Source: DASRDZ01 sp035652335
GTDB taxonomy: Bacteria; Chloroflexota; Dormibacteria; Aeolococcales; Aeolococcaceae
NCBI GenBank assembly: GCA_035652335.1
Contig: DASRDZ010000044.1
Coordinates: forward strand, 38,938 to 102,937
DNA: 64,000 nt
Reading direction: 5' to 3'
Both the position numbers and the translations under genes were made by a program. How positions within the stretch are numbered: the first letter of the stretch is position 1; each line of letters opens with the position of its first letter. A model generated the notes under the pieces. It was not told the DNA's origin. It saw nothing but the letters and a program-made list of their open reading frames with translations, and did not search any database. This document shows positions 54,248-61,966 of the stretch, one piece after another.

Positions 54248-54687
54248 CAGATGCGCTCGGCCAGCCGCTCGATCAGCGCCGCGGCGGCCCGCAGCTGCTC
54301 GATCTCCTCGCGCGTCAGGCTCGCGGTCAGCGCCCTGGCGAGCTGCTCGTTGCGCGCGGTGTTGCGCTGCCGCAGCGCCTGCTGGCCCGCGTGGGTGAGC
54401 GACATCACCACCTGCCGCCCGTCCTCGGGATGGGGACGGCGCTCGACGAGGCCGCGCCCCTCCAGGGCGGCCAGCGTCGCACCCATCGACTGCGGGCTGA
54501 TCTGCTCCAGCTTGGCCAGCGCGCTCGGCGTGGTCGGGCCACCGCGGTCGAGGTGGCGCAGCGCGGAGAACTCCGGAGCGGCGAGCTCGTCGGTGCCCTG
54601 GATCTGCCGCATGCGGCGCACGAACAGCCCGATGCTGGTGCGCAGGGCGTGGGCCACGCCGGTGGCGTCGAGGGAGGTTCGCCCCAT
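54247..54687 (-). CDS. MarR family transcriptional regulator
   Basis: This 146-residue winged-helix regulator has LAKLEQISPQSMGATLAALEGRGLVERRPHPEDGRQVVMSLTHAG as the wing-containing DNA-binding core, with helical dimer arms at both ends. It is cotranscribed with the downstream DHA2 exporter and preceded by two adjacent palindromic sites that are probably its own operators. ATG 54687 lies only 4 bases from the inner palindrome, so the mRNA should have almost no leader. Confidence 0.92.
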   Translation of the reverse strand: MGRTSLDATGVAHALRTSIGLFVRRMRQIQGTDELAAPEFSALRHLDRGGPTTPSALAKLEQISPQSMGATLAALEGRGLVERRPHPEDGRQVVMSLTHAGQQALRQRNTARNEQLARALTASLTREEIEQLRAAAALIERLAERI

Positions 54688-54691
54688 ATGC

Positions 54692-54719
54692 TAAGTCTAG
54701 ACTTATCAGTCCAGCCTTA
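54692..54719 (-). promoter_or_regulatory. Tandem MarR operators
   Basis: TAAGTCTAGACTTA (54692-54705) is a perfect 14-base palindrome. Immediately next to it, on the minus strand, TAAGGCTGGACTGA (54719-54706) matches it at 11 of 14 positions. Two abutting copies directly before the regulator start are typical of autorepressed MarR-exporter operons. Confidence 0.72.
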
Positions 54720-54735
54720 GCAAGTCGCCCTCAGG

Positions 54736-55119
54736 TCAGCCGCGGGCGAGCACCTCGGCCGGCTCGCGGAGCTCGACCGGATGCCCGTCGGGGTCGCGCA
54801 CCACGGTCTGCCGCCCCAGCCCCGGCCCCAGTGAGCGCGGCTCGTTGGCCTCGATGCCGCGGGCGCGCAGCGCCGCCAGCACCGCGTCGAGGTCGTCGAG
54901 CTCCAGCGCGAAGTGCTGGCCGGCTCCGTCCGGCACGCTCTCCTTCTTGGAGAGGTGGAGCTGCTGCCCTCCCGCATCGAGCCAGGCGCCCTCGCTGCCG
55001 ACGTCGGGCCGGTCGGACCGCACCGCCATGCCGAGCGACTCGTAGAAGGCCACCGCCCGACCCACGTCGGTGACGTTGACCTGCACGTGATGGATTCCTC
55101 GCAGTGCCATGCGCCGCAT
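54736..55119 (-). CDS. Glyoxalase/VOC family protein
   Basis: This 127-residue single VOC-fold protein contains two beta-alpha-beta-beta-beta modules: GIHHVQVNVTDVGRAVAFYESLGM, then HFALELDDLDAVLAALRARGIEANEPRSLGPGLGRQTVVRDPDGHPVELRE. His and Glu residues at the usual metal positions (HHVQV His, QLHL, HFALE and VELRE) suggest a metal-dependent lyase, isomerase or resistance protein. ATG 55119 is preferred, with GGGAGG 8 bases upstream; ATG 55110 is an alternative. The substrate is unknown. Confidence 0.88.
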   Translation of the reverse strand: MRRMALRGIHHVQVNVTDVGRAVAFYESLGMAVRSDRPDVGSEGAWLDAGGQQLHLSKKESVPDGAGQHFALELDDLDAVLAALRARGIEANEPRSLGPGLGRQTVVRDPDGHPVELREPAEVLARG

Positions 55120-55153
55120 TATGCGAGCCTCCCGCGCGGGATGCGAGCCCGCG

Positions 55154-55450
55154 TCAGTGGTGCAGCCCGCGGAAGGGATCGTCGTCGACCTCGAACGCGA
55201 GATCGTCGACGTAGCACCACCACCACTCCTCGCCGGGCTCGTAGGAGCGCATCAGCGGATGCGAGGTGGCGTGGAAGTGCGCGGTGGCGTGCTTGCCGGG
55301 CGAGTGGTCGCAGCAGCCGACGTGGCCGCACTCCAGGCAGAGACGGAGGTGCAGCCAGCGACCGCCGCCGGCCAGGCATTCCACGCAGCCGTCGCCGCTC
55401 GGGGTGATCGAGGTGTCGGCCTGGTCGAGGTGCGTGCAGGTGTCTGCCAT
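55154..55450 (-). CDS. UBP-type zinc finger protein
   Basis: This 98-residue protein is a single UBP-type zinc finger. The cysteine/histidine ladder is CTHL, GCVECLAGG, LCLECGHVGCCDHSPGKHATAHFHATSHPL, followed by EEWWWCYVDD. In eukaryotes this domain binds the free C-terminus of ubiquitin; in bacteria it occurs as small proteins, often encoded beside a FAD oxidoreductase as here. It begins 9 bases after that gene's stop, with a GAGGAG ribosome site. It may be a redox or sulfur-carrier partner of the oxidoreductase; this is inference. Confidence 0.9.
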   Translation of the reverse strand: MADTCTHLDQADTSITPSGDGCVECLAGGGRWLHLRLCLECGHVGCCDHSPGKHATAHFHATSHPLMRSYEPGEEWWWCYVDDLAFEVDDDPFRGLHH

Positions 55451-55459
55451 GGTTGCTCC

Positions 55460-57100
55460 TCAGTGGATGAAGGCGAGGTAGCGGTGCACCGAGCGCACCG
55501 CCGCCGAGCCCTCGCCGACGGCGGCGGCCACGCGCTTGGTGGAGCCGGAGCGCACGTCGCCGGCGGCGAACAGCCCGGGGTGGCTGGTCTCGAAGGGGAG
55601 TGGGCGGCGGCCCAGCACCCGCCAGCGCTCGCCGAGCTGCGCGTCGCTCAGGTCGCGGTCGGTGAGCAGGAAGCCGGAGGCGTCGAGCTCGGCACAGCCG
55701 GAGAGCCAGCCGGCCGCGGGATCGGCGCCGATGAAGGAGAAGAGGCCCGCGCACGGGGTCACGCTGTCGCCGCCGGCGTGGCTGATGGTCACCGCCTGCA
55801 GCGCCTCGCCGCCGTCGAGCGCGGTCACCTGCGCGCCGGTGCGCACGGTGATGCGCGGATGCTGCTCGATGCGCTCCACCAGGTAGCGCGACATGCTCGC
55901 CCCCAGGTCGTCGCCGCGGATCACCACCGTCACCGGGCTGCCCGCCTCGGCGAGGAAGAGCGCCGCCTGCCCCGCCGAGTTGCCGCCACCCACGACCACA
56001 ACCGGCGACGGCGCGCAGACCTGTGCCTCCGAGGCGGTGGCCGCGTAGAACACGCCCCTGCCCTCGAAGTCCGCGAGGCGTTCGCTGGCGAGCCGGCGGT
56101 AGTGGGCGCCGGTGGCGGCGATCACCGCGCGGCCGGCGACGTCGGTGCCGTTGGAGAGGCGGACGACGAGGTGTCCCGCCTCCTCGCGCAGGGACGCGGC
56201 CGAGCAGGGCACGGTGACGGCCGCGCCGAACTTCTCCGCCTGGGTGAGGGCGCGGAGGGTGAGGTCGTCGCCGGAGATGCCGGTGGGGAATCCGAGGTAG
56301 TTCTCGATCCGTGAGGTGGTGCCGGCCTGGCCCCCGGCCGCGACCTGGTCGACGAGCAGCGTCTCCAGCCCCTCGGAGGCGCCGTACACGGCGGCGGCGA
56401 GCCCCGCGGGGCCCGCCCCGACGACGACCAGGTCGAAGGAGCGGTGCGGCAGGTCGGCGACGACCATCCCGAGGTACTCCGCCAGCTCGCCGGTGGCCGG
56501 GCGGCGCAGCACGGTGCCCGAGACGATCACCACGGGCAGCTCCGCCGCCGCGACGCCCAGCTCCCGGAGCGCCCCCTCGACGTGCGCGTCCATCTCCGGG
56601 TCGAGCCACTCGTGGCCGATGCGGTTGCGCACCAGGAACTCGCGGAGCCGCCGCGTCTCGGGGTCGAAGCGCGAGCCGACCAGCCGGATGGCCGAGGCGG
56701 CAGCGGTGATCAGCTCCTCCCGGCGGGCGAGGAATGCCGCCAGGATGGTGTCGCCGAGCCGCGGGTGGGCGGCCAAGAGGCCGCGCAGCTCGCCGCGGGG
56801 GACCTGGATGACCTCCCCCGGCTCGACCACCCGCGCCGAGACGGTGAGCCGCGTGCCGGTCAGCAGGTTCAGCTCGCCGAGGAAGCGGCCGGGCCCGTGG
56901 CGAGCGATGACCCGGTCGCCCTCGCCGGTGCGGACGCTGATCTCGACGGCGCCGCTGCGCACGGCGAAGAAGTCGTAGCCGGGGTCGCCCTCGTGGAAGA
57001 GGAACTCGCCGGCCGCTGTGGACCGCCGCCTTCCCACCGCCTCGAGCACGGCGAGGTCGGCCTCGTCGAGGGTGGGAAGCGCGCCCTCGCTGTCGGCCAT
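55460..57100 (-). CDS. cNMP-binding domain / thioredoxin reductase-like FAD oxidoreductase without CxxC
   Basis: This 546-residue protein starts with a cyclic nucleotide-binding-type domain (about 10-130; GRFLGELNLLTGTRLTVSARV). A short alpha/beta linker resembling a thioredoxin fold follows (LREFLVRNRIGHEWLD...VVIVSGTVLRRP). A two-dinucleotide-domain flavoprotein comes next: FAD motif VVVGAGPAGLAAAVYGASEG, NADPH motif VVVVGGGNSAGQAALFLAEAG, and C-terminal LFAAGDVRSGSTKRVAAAVGEGS. The thioredoxin reductase CATC is replaced by Ala353-Ala-Thr-Ala356, so it cannot use the usual disulfide relay. It forms an operon with the UBP zinc finger gene. Confidence 0.88.
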   Translation of the reverse strand: MADSEGALPTLDEADLAVLEAVGRRRSTAAGEFLFHEGDPGYDFFAVRSGAVEISVRTGEGDRVIARHGPGRFLGELNLLTGTRLTVSARVVEPGEVIQVPRGELRGLLAAHPRLGDTILAAFLARREELITAAASAIRLVGSRFDPETRRLREFLVRNRIGHEWLDPEMDAHVEGALRELGVAAAELPVVIVSGTVLRRPATGELAEYLGMVVADLPHRSFDLVVVGAGPAGLAAAVYGASEGLETLLVDQVAAGGQAGTTSRIENYLGFPTGISGDDLTLRALTQAEKFGAAVTVPCSAASLREEAGHLVVRLSNGTDVAGRAVIAATGAHYRRLASERLADFEGRGVFYAATASEAQVCAPSPVVVVGGGNSAGQAALFLAEAGSPVTVVIRGDDLGASMSRYLVERIEQHPRITVRTGAQVTALDGGEALQAVTISHAGGDSVTPCAGLFSFIGADPAAGWLSGCAELDASGFLLTDRDLSDAQLGERWRVLGRRPLPFETSHPGLFAAGDVRSGSTKRVAAAVGEGSAAVRSVHRYLAFIH

Positions 57101-57147
57101 CGGCAGAGCGTAGTCCGGGCGGGCGGGTCGGCGTCCTGGACGATCGG

Positions 57148-57165
57148 CGTGCCGGCGCCGGCACG
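57148..57165. promoter_or_regulatory. 18-base perfect palindrome in a divergent spacer
   Basis: CGTGCCGGCGCCGGCACG lies 48 bases from the FAD oxidoreductase start and about 50 bases before the SDR promoter. It could be an operator for either side or a hairpin. The rest of the 258-base spacer holds the SDR promoter and leader described separately. Confidence 0.4.
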
Positions 57166-57198
57166 GCCGGGCATTTTGCCTCGGACTCGGGTGAAAGC

Positions 57199-57227
57199 TT
57201 GCCGATGATGCAGACGATAGCTACTAT
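57199..57227 (+). promoter_or_regulatory. Promoter of the SDR-LivHMG-LivF-LivK operon
   Basis: TTGCCG (57199-57204) and TACTAT (57222-57227) are 17 bases apart in a locally AT-richer stretch. Initiation near 57234 gives a leader of about 125 bases before ATG 57359, unusually long for this window. Confidence 0.55.
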
Positions 57228-57260
57228 GTGCACGGTTAGCAGCCGATCGCTGACGGTGGG

Positions 57261-57299
57261 AGGACGCCCCGCCGGGACCTGGATCCCGGGCGCCGTCCT
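57261..57299 (+). promoter_or_regulatory. Nested stem-loop in the operon leader
   Basis: AGGACG (57261-57266) pairs with CGTCCT (57294-57299), and inside it CCGGGA (57272-57277) pairs with TCCCGG (57284-57289) around a 6-base loop. No known riboswitch class is recognised. It may be an attenuator, a stability element or chance in GC-rich DNA. Confidence 0.4.
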
Positions 57300-57358
57300 G
57301 CACCCGCCCGCCCGGCTGCGCACGTGCCGGCACACGGACCATGCGGAGGAGCGCGGCT

Positions 57359-58291
57359 ATGGGCCTACTCGACGGCAAGGTGGCGGCGGTCACGGGAGCG
57401 GGACGTGGCATCGGCCGGGCCCACGCGCTGGCGCTGGCGGAGGCGGGCGCTGCCGTGGTGGTCAACGACGTCGGGTGGGAGCTGCGCGGCGGCGAGGGCG
57501 GCCGCGCCCTGGAGCCCGGCGCCCCGCGGGTCGAGGTGGCCCAGAGCGTCGTCGACGAGATCGCCGCCAGAGGCGGCCGCGCCGTCGCCGACGGCTCCAA
57601 CGTGGCCAGCCTCGACGGTGCCGCCCAGGTGGTCGACACCGCGCTGCGCGCCTTCGGGGACATCCACATCGTCGTCAACAACGCCGGCACCTGGAACGAG
57701 TCGACCACCGAGGACATCGACGAGGCGCGCATCGACGAGCAGATGGCCACCCACTTCAAGGGCACGGTGGGCACCACCCGCGCCGCCGTCGCCGCCATGC
57801 GTGCGCGCGGCCACGGCGGCCGCATCGTCAACACCGTCGCCGGCCTCGCCGGGGGCGGCGCCGGCGGGATGGCCGCCTACAGCGCGGCCAAGTCGGCGAT
57901 CGCCTCCTACACCCAGACGGCGGCGGCGGAGTGCGCGGCCGACGGCATCGGCGTCAACGCCATCTCGCCGCTGGCGATCACCCGGCAGTCGCGCATCTAC
58001 TTCTTCCGCACCGGGCAGATCGACCCCACCGACTCGGCCACCATCGAGCACCTCGGGCCGCACCACAACAGCCCGCTGGTGGTGTACCTCGCCTCCGACC
58101 TGGCCTCGCACATCAGCGGCCGCTTCTTCATCGTCTTCCCCACCGCGATGAGCCGGGACGCGCAGATCCGCATCGTCGAGGCCTACGTCACCACCACCGA
58201 GGGCGTGGTGGCGGACGGCTGGACCGTCGAGAGCGTCGCCGAGGCGATGCCCTCCATCCTGCGACCCGAGCCCGTCGCCATCGCCCACTGA
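57359..58291 (+). CDS. Short-chain dehydrogenase/reductase
   Basis: This 310-residue SDR has the cofactor motif TGAGRGIGRAHALALAEAGA and a NNAG segment (IVVNNAGTW). The active-site pair is AAYSAAKSA (Tyr and Lys kept). The segment that should hold the catalytic Ser reads RIVNTVAGLAGGG, so the Ser is not at its usual place. The NDVG after the second strand and the long inserted loop resemble hydroxyacyl-CoA-type SDRs. ATG 57359 has GGAGGA 9 bases upstream; the earlier ATG overlaps that site. It is the first gene of an operon with a HAAT importer, so its substrate may be the imported compound. Confidence 0.86.
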   Translation: MGLLDGKVAAVTGAGRGIGRAHALALAEAGAAVVVNDVGWELRGGEGGRALEPGAPRVEVAQSVVDEIAARGGRAVADGSNVASLDGAAQVVDTALRAFGDIHIVVNNAGTWNESTTEDIDEARIDEQMATHFKGTVGTTRAAVAAMRARGHGGRIVNTVAGLAGGGAGGMAAYSAAKSAIASYTQTAAAECAADGIGVNAISPLAITRQSRIYFFRTGQIDPTDSATIEHLGPHHNSPLVVYLASDLASHISGRFFIVFPTAMSRDAQIRIVEAYVTTTEGVVADGWTVESVAEAMPSILRPEPVAIAH

Positions 58292-58295
58292 CGAC

Positions 58296-61154
58296 GTGGT
58301 CCAGTACCTCATCTCCGGCATCGTCGTCGGGTGCATCTTCGCCATCGCGGCCAGCGCGCTGGTGGTGACCTACCGCGCGTCGTCGATCCTCAACCTCGGC
58401 TTCGGCGGCGTCGCCTTCGGCGCGGCGCGGCTCTACTACAGCCTGCACACCGAGCATCAGTGGTCGATCTGGGTGGCGGCGTTGGTCAGCATCGGCCTCT
58501 TCGGCCCCCTGCTGGGCGGCTTCCTCTACGTCGTCCTGCTGCGCTTCCTCGCCAACTCGTCGACGCTGATCAAGGTCATCGTCACCATCGGCATCGGGGT
58601 CACCGTGCCGGCGCTGATGACCCTCTTCCTCGGCGAGATCGGGCAGGTGATCGCGCCCGGGCTGGCGCCGGAGCCGGTGGCGACGTTCCGCGTCCTCGGC
58701 CTGGCCATCACCCTCGACCAGGCGATCGTCATGGCCGCGCTGGTGGCCATCCTGCTGGCCGGCTTCCTGATCCTCCGCTACACCGACGTGGGGCTGGTGA
58801 TCAGGGCCACCGTCGACTCGCCGGCGATGACCTCGCTGATCGGCAGCAATCCCTCGGTGGTCGCCTTCTCCGTGTGGGTGGTCACCACCGGGATCGCGGG
58901 GCTGGTCGGCGTGCTCATCGCACCGATCATCGGCCTCTCGCCTGACAACTACGAGATCCTCGCCGCGGGCGCCTTCAGCGCCGTGCTGATCGCCAAGCTC
59001 GTCTACGTCGGCCGCGCCGTGGCGGTGTCGCTGGCGCTGGGCGTGGTCAACGCGCTGGCGCAGTACTGGCTGCCGCCCACCAGCGCGGTCACCAGCGGCA
59101 CCATCGCCGCCATCCCCTTCGCCTTCGTGCTCGCCTTCCTGCTGTGGGAGGCGCGTCGCGGCCAGGTGTCGACGCCCTCGGTGCTCACCGGCATGCTCGA
59201 CCGGGCGATCGCCCCGGCCAAGGACTCAGGCCAGAGCGGCAGCGCCGGCCTCACCCACGCGCTGCGCCTGCACTACGCGCCACCCGGCAGCCGCACGCTG
59301 CTCAACGGACGCACCATCCGCGCGGGCGTGGTGCTGGCGGTCATCGCCATCCTGCCGCTCTTCCTCTCCGACTTCTGGACCGGGCAGTTCGCCCTCGGCC
59401 TCGCCTTCGGCGTCGTCCTGCTGTCCTTCACGCTGGTGATCGGCGAGGGCGGCATGGTCTGGCTCTGCCAGGTGGCGTTCGCGGGCATCGCGGCGATGAT
59501 GACGGCCTTCCTGGTCGGCACCTACAACGTGCCGGTGCTGCTGGCCATCCCGCTCTGCGCGCTGATGGTGGTGCCCGCAGGGTTCCTCATCGCGCTGCTC
59601 ACCACCCGGCTCGGACAGCTGCAGGTGGTCCTGGCGACGCTCGCCTTCGGCGTCCTCGTCGACAACCTCATCCTCACCCAGCCCGCCTTCCAGGGCGTCG
59701 CCAACGTCGGCAACGTGGTCTCGCCACCCAGCTTCCTGAGCAGCTCGCAGGCGCTGTTCTACTTCCTCCTCGCCGTGTTCGTCGCCGTCGCCCTGCTCGT
59801 CGAGCACTACCGCCGCTCCACGGCGGGACTGTCGATCGCGGCGGTGCGCTGGAGCCAGCGCGCCGCGGCCAGCGTCGGCGTCAGCGCCACCAGCATGCAG
59901 GTCGTCGTCGGCACCCTGGGCGCCTTCATCGCCGGGCTCGGCGGCGGGCTGCTGTCGATGACCTTCGGCAACGCCACACCGGGGACGTTCAACTCCAGCG
60001 GCGGACTGGTCTGGCTCGCCGTGCTGGTCACCATCGGCGTGCGCTCCAACATCGCGGCGGCGGTGGCGGGCATGAACTTCACCGTCGCGCCCGCCCTGGT
60101 CCAGACGTACCTGCCGCTGTCGCTGAGCAACCTGCCCAACGCCATGTTCGGTCTCGGCGCCATCTTCATCGCCACCAATCCCGACGGTGTGGTGGCGACG
60201 CACGCGCGCCAGTTCAGCTGGATCGGCGTGCACGTGCGCTCCCTCTACTACCGCGTTCGCGGAGAGCGGCAGGCCGAAGCTCCGGAGGCGCCGGCGCAGA
60301 GCCGGCCTGTTCCATCCCGTCCTCCCGTCTCCACGGCGGCGCCCGCCCACCGCGCGGCTCCCGCCACGCCCGGCGTGCCGCTGCTGCGGGCGCAGGACGT
60401 CTCGGTCCGCTTCGGCGGCGTGCTCGCCCTCAAGGACGTCACCGTCGCCGTCCCCGAGGGACGCATCGTCGGGCTGGTCGGTCCCAACGGTGCCGGCAAG
60501 AGCACGCTCTTCGGAGTGCTGAGCGGCCTGCTGCGCCCGCAGACCGGCAACGTCGAGCTCGAAGGCCAGGACATCACCGCGCTGCCGCCGCACCGGCGCG
60601 CGCGACTCGGGGTCGCGCGGTCGTTCCAGCAGCCGGAGCTGTTCGACTCGCTGACCGTCGCCGAGCACATGATCCTCGGCATCCGCATGGGGCAGAACCC
60701 CCAGCGCGCCGCGGCCGACCTGGTCGGCGTGGCCGGCTGGAAACGGCAGAGTCCCGAGGAGACGCAGCGCGTCGAGTCGCTGCTCGAAGGGCTGGGCCTC
60801 AGCGAGATGACCAACCGTCCCTGCGTCGCGCTGCCCGCGGGCGCGTCGCGACTCGTCGAGGTCGGCCGCGCCCTGGCCATGCGTCCGCGCGTGGTGCTGC
60901 TCGACGAGCCCGCTGCGGGACTCGACGAGACCGAGACCGAGGAGCTGCAGGGCGCACTGGCGCGCGCCGCGCAGGAGGAGCGCGTCGCCTTCCTCGTCGT
61001 CGAGCACGACCTCGAGTTCGTCATGGGACTCTGCGAGATGGTCTACGTCATCGACTTCGGGTCGATCATCGCCAGCGGCTCGCCGGCGGAGGTGCGCAGC
61101 AGCCGCCTGGTGCACGAGGCATACCTCGGCGCCGAGTTCGCGGTGGAGGCCTGA
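58296..61154 (+). CDS. LivH-LivM-LivG fusion (two permease domains plus ATPase) of a HAAT importer
   Basis: This 952-residue single frame joins three subunits. LivH is about 1-295 (GIVVGCIFAIAASALVVTYRASSILNLGFGGVAFG). LivM is about 330-650 (VIGEGGMVWLCQVAFAGIAAMM; RWSQRAAASVGVSATSMQ). A linker rich in Pro and Ala follows (about 660-700). The LivG ATPase is about 705-952, with Walker A VGPNGAGKST (Lys735) and VVLLDEPAAGLDE. The signature reads LPAGASRLVEVGRAL in place of LSGGQ. GTG 58296 begins 4 bases after the SDR stop. With LivF and two binding proteins downstream, a complete importer is encoded. Confidence 0.9.
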   Translation: MVQYLISGIVVGCIFAIAASALVVTYRASSILNLGFGGVAFGAARLYYSLHTEHQWSIWVAALVSIGLFGPLLGGFLYVVLLRFLANSSTLIKVIVTIGIGVTVPALMTLFLGEIGQVIAPGLAPEPVATFRVLGLAITLDQAIVMAALVAILLAGFLILRYTDVGLVIRATVDSPAMTSLIGSNPSVVAFSVWVVTTGIAGLVGVLIAPIIGLSPDNYEILAAGAFSAVLIAKLVYVGRAVAVSLALGVVNALAQYWLPPTSAVTSGTIAAIPFAFVLAFLLWEARRGQVSTPSVLTGMLDRAIAPAKDSGQSGSAGLTHALRLHYAPPGSRTLLNGRTIRAGVVLAVIAILPLFLSDFWTGQFALGLAFGVVLLSFTLVIGEGGMVWLCQVAFAGIAAMMTAFLVGTYNVPVLLAIPLCALMVVPAGFLIALLTTRLGQLQVVLATLAFGVLVDNLILTQPAFQGVANVGNVVSPPSFLSSSQALFYFLLAVFVAVALLVEHYRRSTAGLSIAAVRWSQRAAASVGVSATSMQVVVGTLGAFIAGLGGGLLSMTFGNATPGTFNSSGGLVWLAVLVTIGVRSNIAAAVAGMNFTVAPALVQTYLPLSLSNLPNAMFGLGAIFIATNPDGVVATHARQFSWIGVHVRSLYYRVRGERQAEAPEAPAQSRPVPSRPPVSTAAPAHRAAPATPGVPLLRAQDVSVRFGGVLALKDVTVAVPEGRIVGLVGPNGAGKSTLFGVLSGLLRPQTGNVELEGQDITALPPHRRARLGVARSFQQPELFDSLTVAEHMILGIRMGQNPQRAAADLVGVAGWKRQSPEETQRVESLLEGLGLSEMTNRPCVALPAGASRLVEVGRALAMRPRVVLLDEPAAGLDETETEELQGALARAAQEERVAFLVVEHDLEFVMGLCEMVYVIDFGSIIASGSPAEVRSSRLVHEAYLGAEFAVEA

Positions 61155-61158
61155 GGTG

Positions 61159-61929
61159 ATGGCGGTGCAGAGCGTCTCCAGCAACGGCACCGCGAAGAGC
61201 GCCACCGCCGGCGCGGCGGCGCTGCTCGACGTCGAGGGGCTGACCGTCCGCTACGGCGGGCAGTACCGCGCCGTCGCCGACGTGTCCTTCTCCGTCGGCG
61301 AGGGCGAGATGCTCGCCGTGCTGGGACCCAACGGCGCCGGCAAGTCGTCGGTGGCGCGCGCCCTCGCCGGACTGGTCAAGACGAGCGGCGGCCGCATCAG
61401 CTACGCGGGCGAGGACGTCAGCGCCATGCCGCCGCACCGCCGCAGCCGGATGGGACTGGTCTACATCCCCGAGGGCCGCGGCGTCTTCCCCACCTTGACG
61501 GTGATGGAGAACCTGCGCCTGGCGACCCGCACGGTGAGCGACCTCGACGAGCGCAGGGCGATGCTCGACCGCGTGTTCACGCTGTTCCCCGTGCTCGCCT
61601 CGCGGTCGAAGCAGAGCGCGGGCACGCTGTCGGGCGGCGAGCAGCAGATGCTCGCGCTGGCGCGCGCGGTCGGTGCGGGTGCGCGGCTCGTCATCGCCGA
61701 CGAGCTCTCCCTCGGGCTGGCCCCGCTGCTGGTCGACGTCGTCTTCCAGAGCATCGCGCTGGCCAAGCAACAGGGCACGTCGGTGATCCTCATCGAGCAG
61801 TTCGTCGACCGCGCCCTGCGCATGGCGGATCGCTGCCTGATCCTGGGCAGGGGGAGGGTGGTCTGGAGTGGCCTGCCCGGCGAGGCCGGCCACGAGGTGC
61901 GCGCCCGCTACCTCGGGCGCTCCGAATGA
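61159..61929 (+). CDS. livF: LivF-type ABC transporter ATP-binding protein
   Basis: This 256-residue ATPase is the second nucleotide-binding subunit for the fused importer. Walker A reads VLGPNGAGKSS, the signature is LSGGEQQMLALARAV, and Walker B is LVIADELSLGLAP with the LivF-typical ADELS. The MGLVYIPEGRGVFPTLTVMENL region is characteristic of LivF. The first 25 residues are a low-complexity extension. ATG 61159 is preferred; GTG 61156 is one codon earlier. It follows the fusion gene by 4 bases. Unlike LivG, it has a canonical signature. Confidence 0.93.
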   Translation: MAVQSVSSNGTAKSATAGAAALLDVEGLTVRYGGQYRAVADVSFSVGEGEMLAVLGPNGAGKSSVARALAGLVKTSGGRISYAGEDVSAMPPHRRSRMGLVYIPEGRGVFPTLTVMENLRLATRTVSDLDERRAMLDRVFTLFPVLASRSKQSAGTLSGGEQQMLALARAVGAGARLVIADELSLGLAPLLVDVVFQSIALAKQQGTSVILIEQFVDRALRMADRCLILGRGRVVWSGLPGEAGHEVRARYLGRSE

Positions 61930-61966
61930 CACACCGGTTGGCAGCAACCCTGAGGAGGTCGCCCAC

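Noticed and set aside
57148..57299. Palindromes as a CRISPR or mobile-element end
   Set aside because: There are no repeated units with spacers, no target-site duplication and no transposase or integrase gene nearby.
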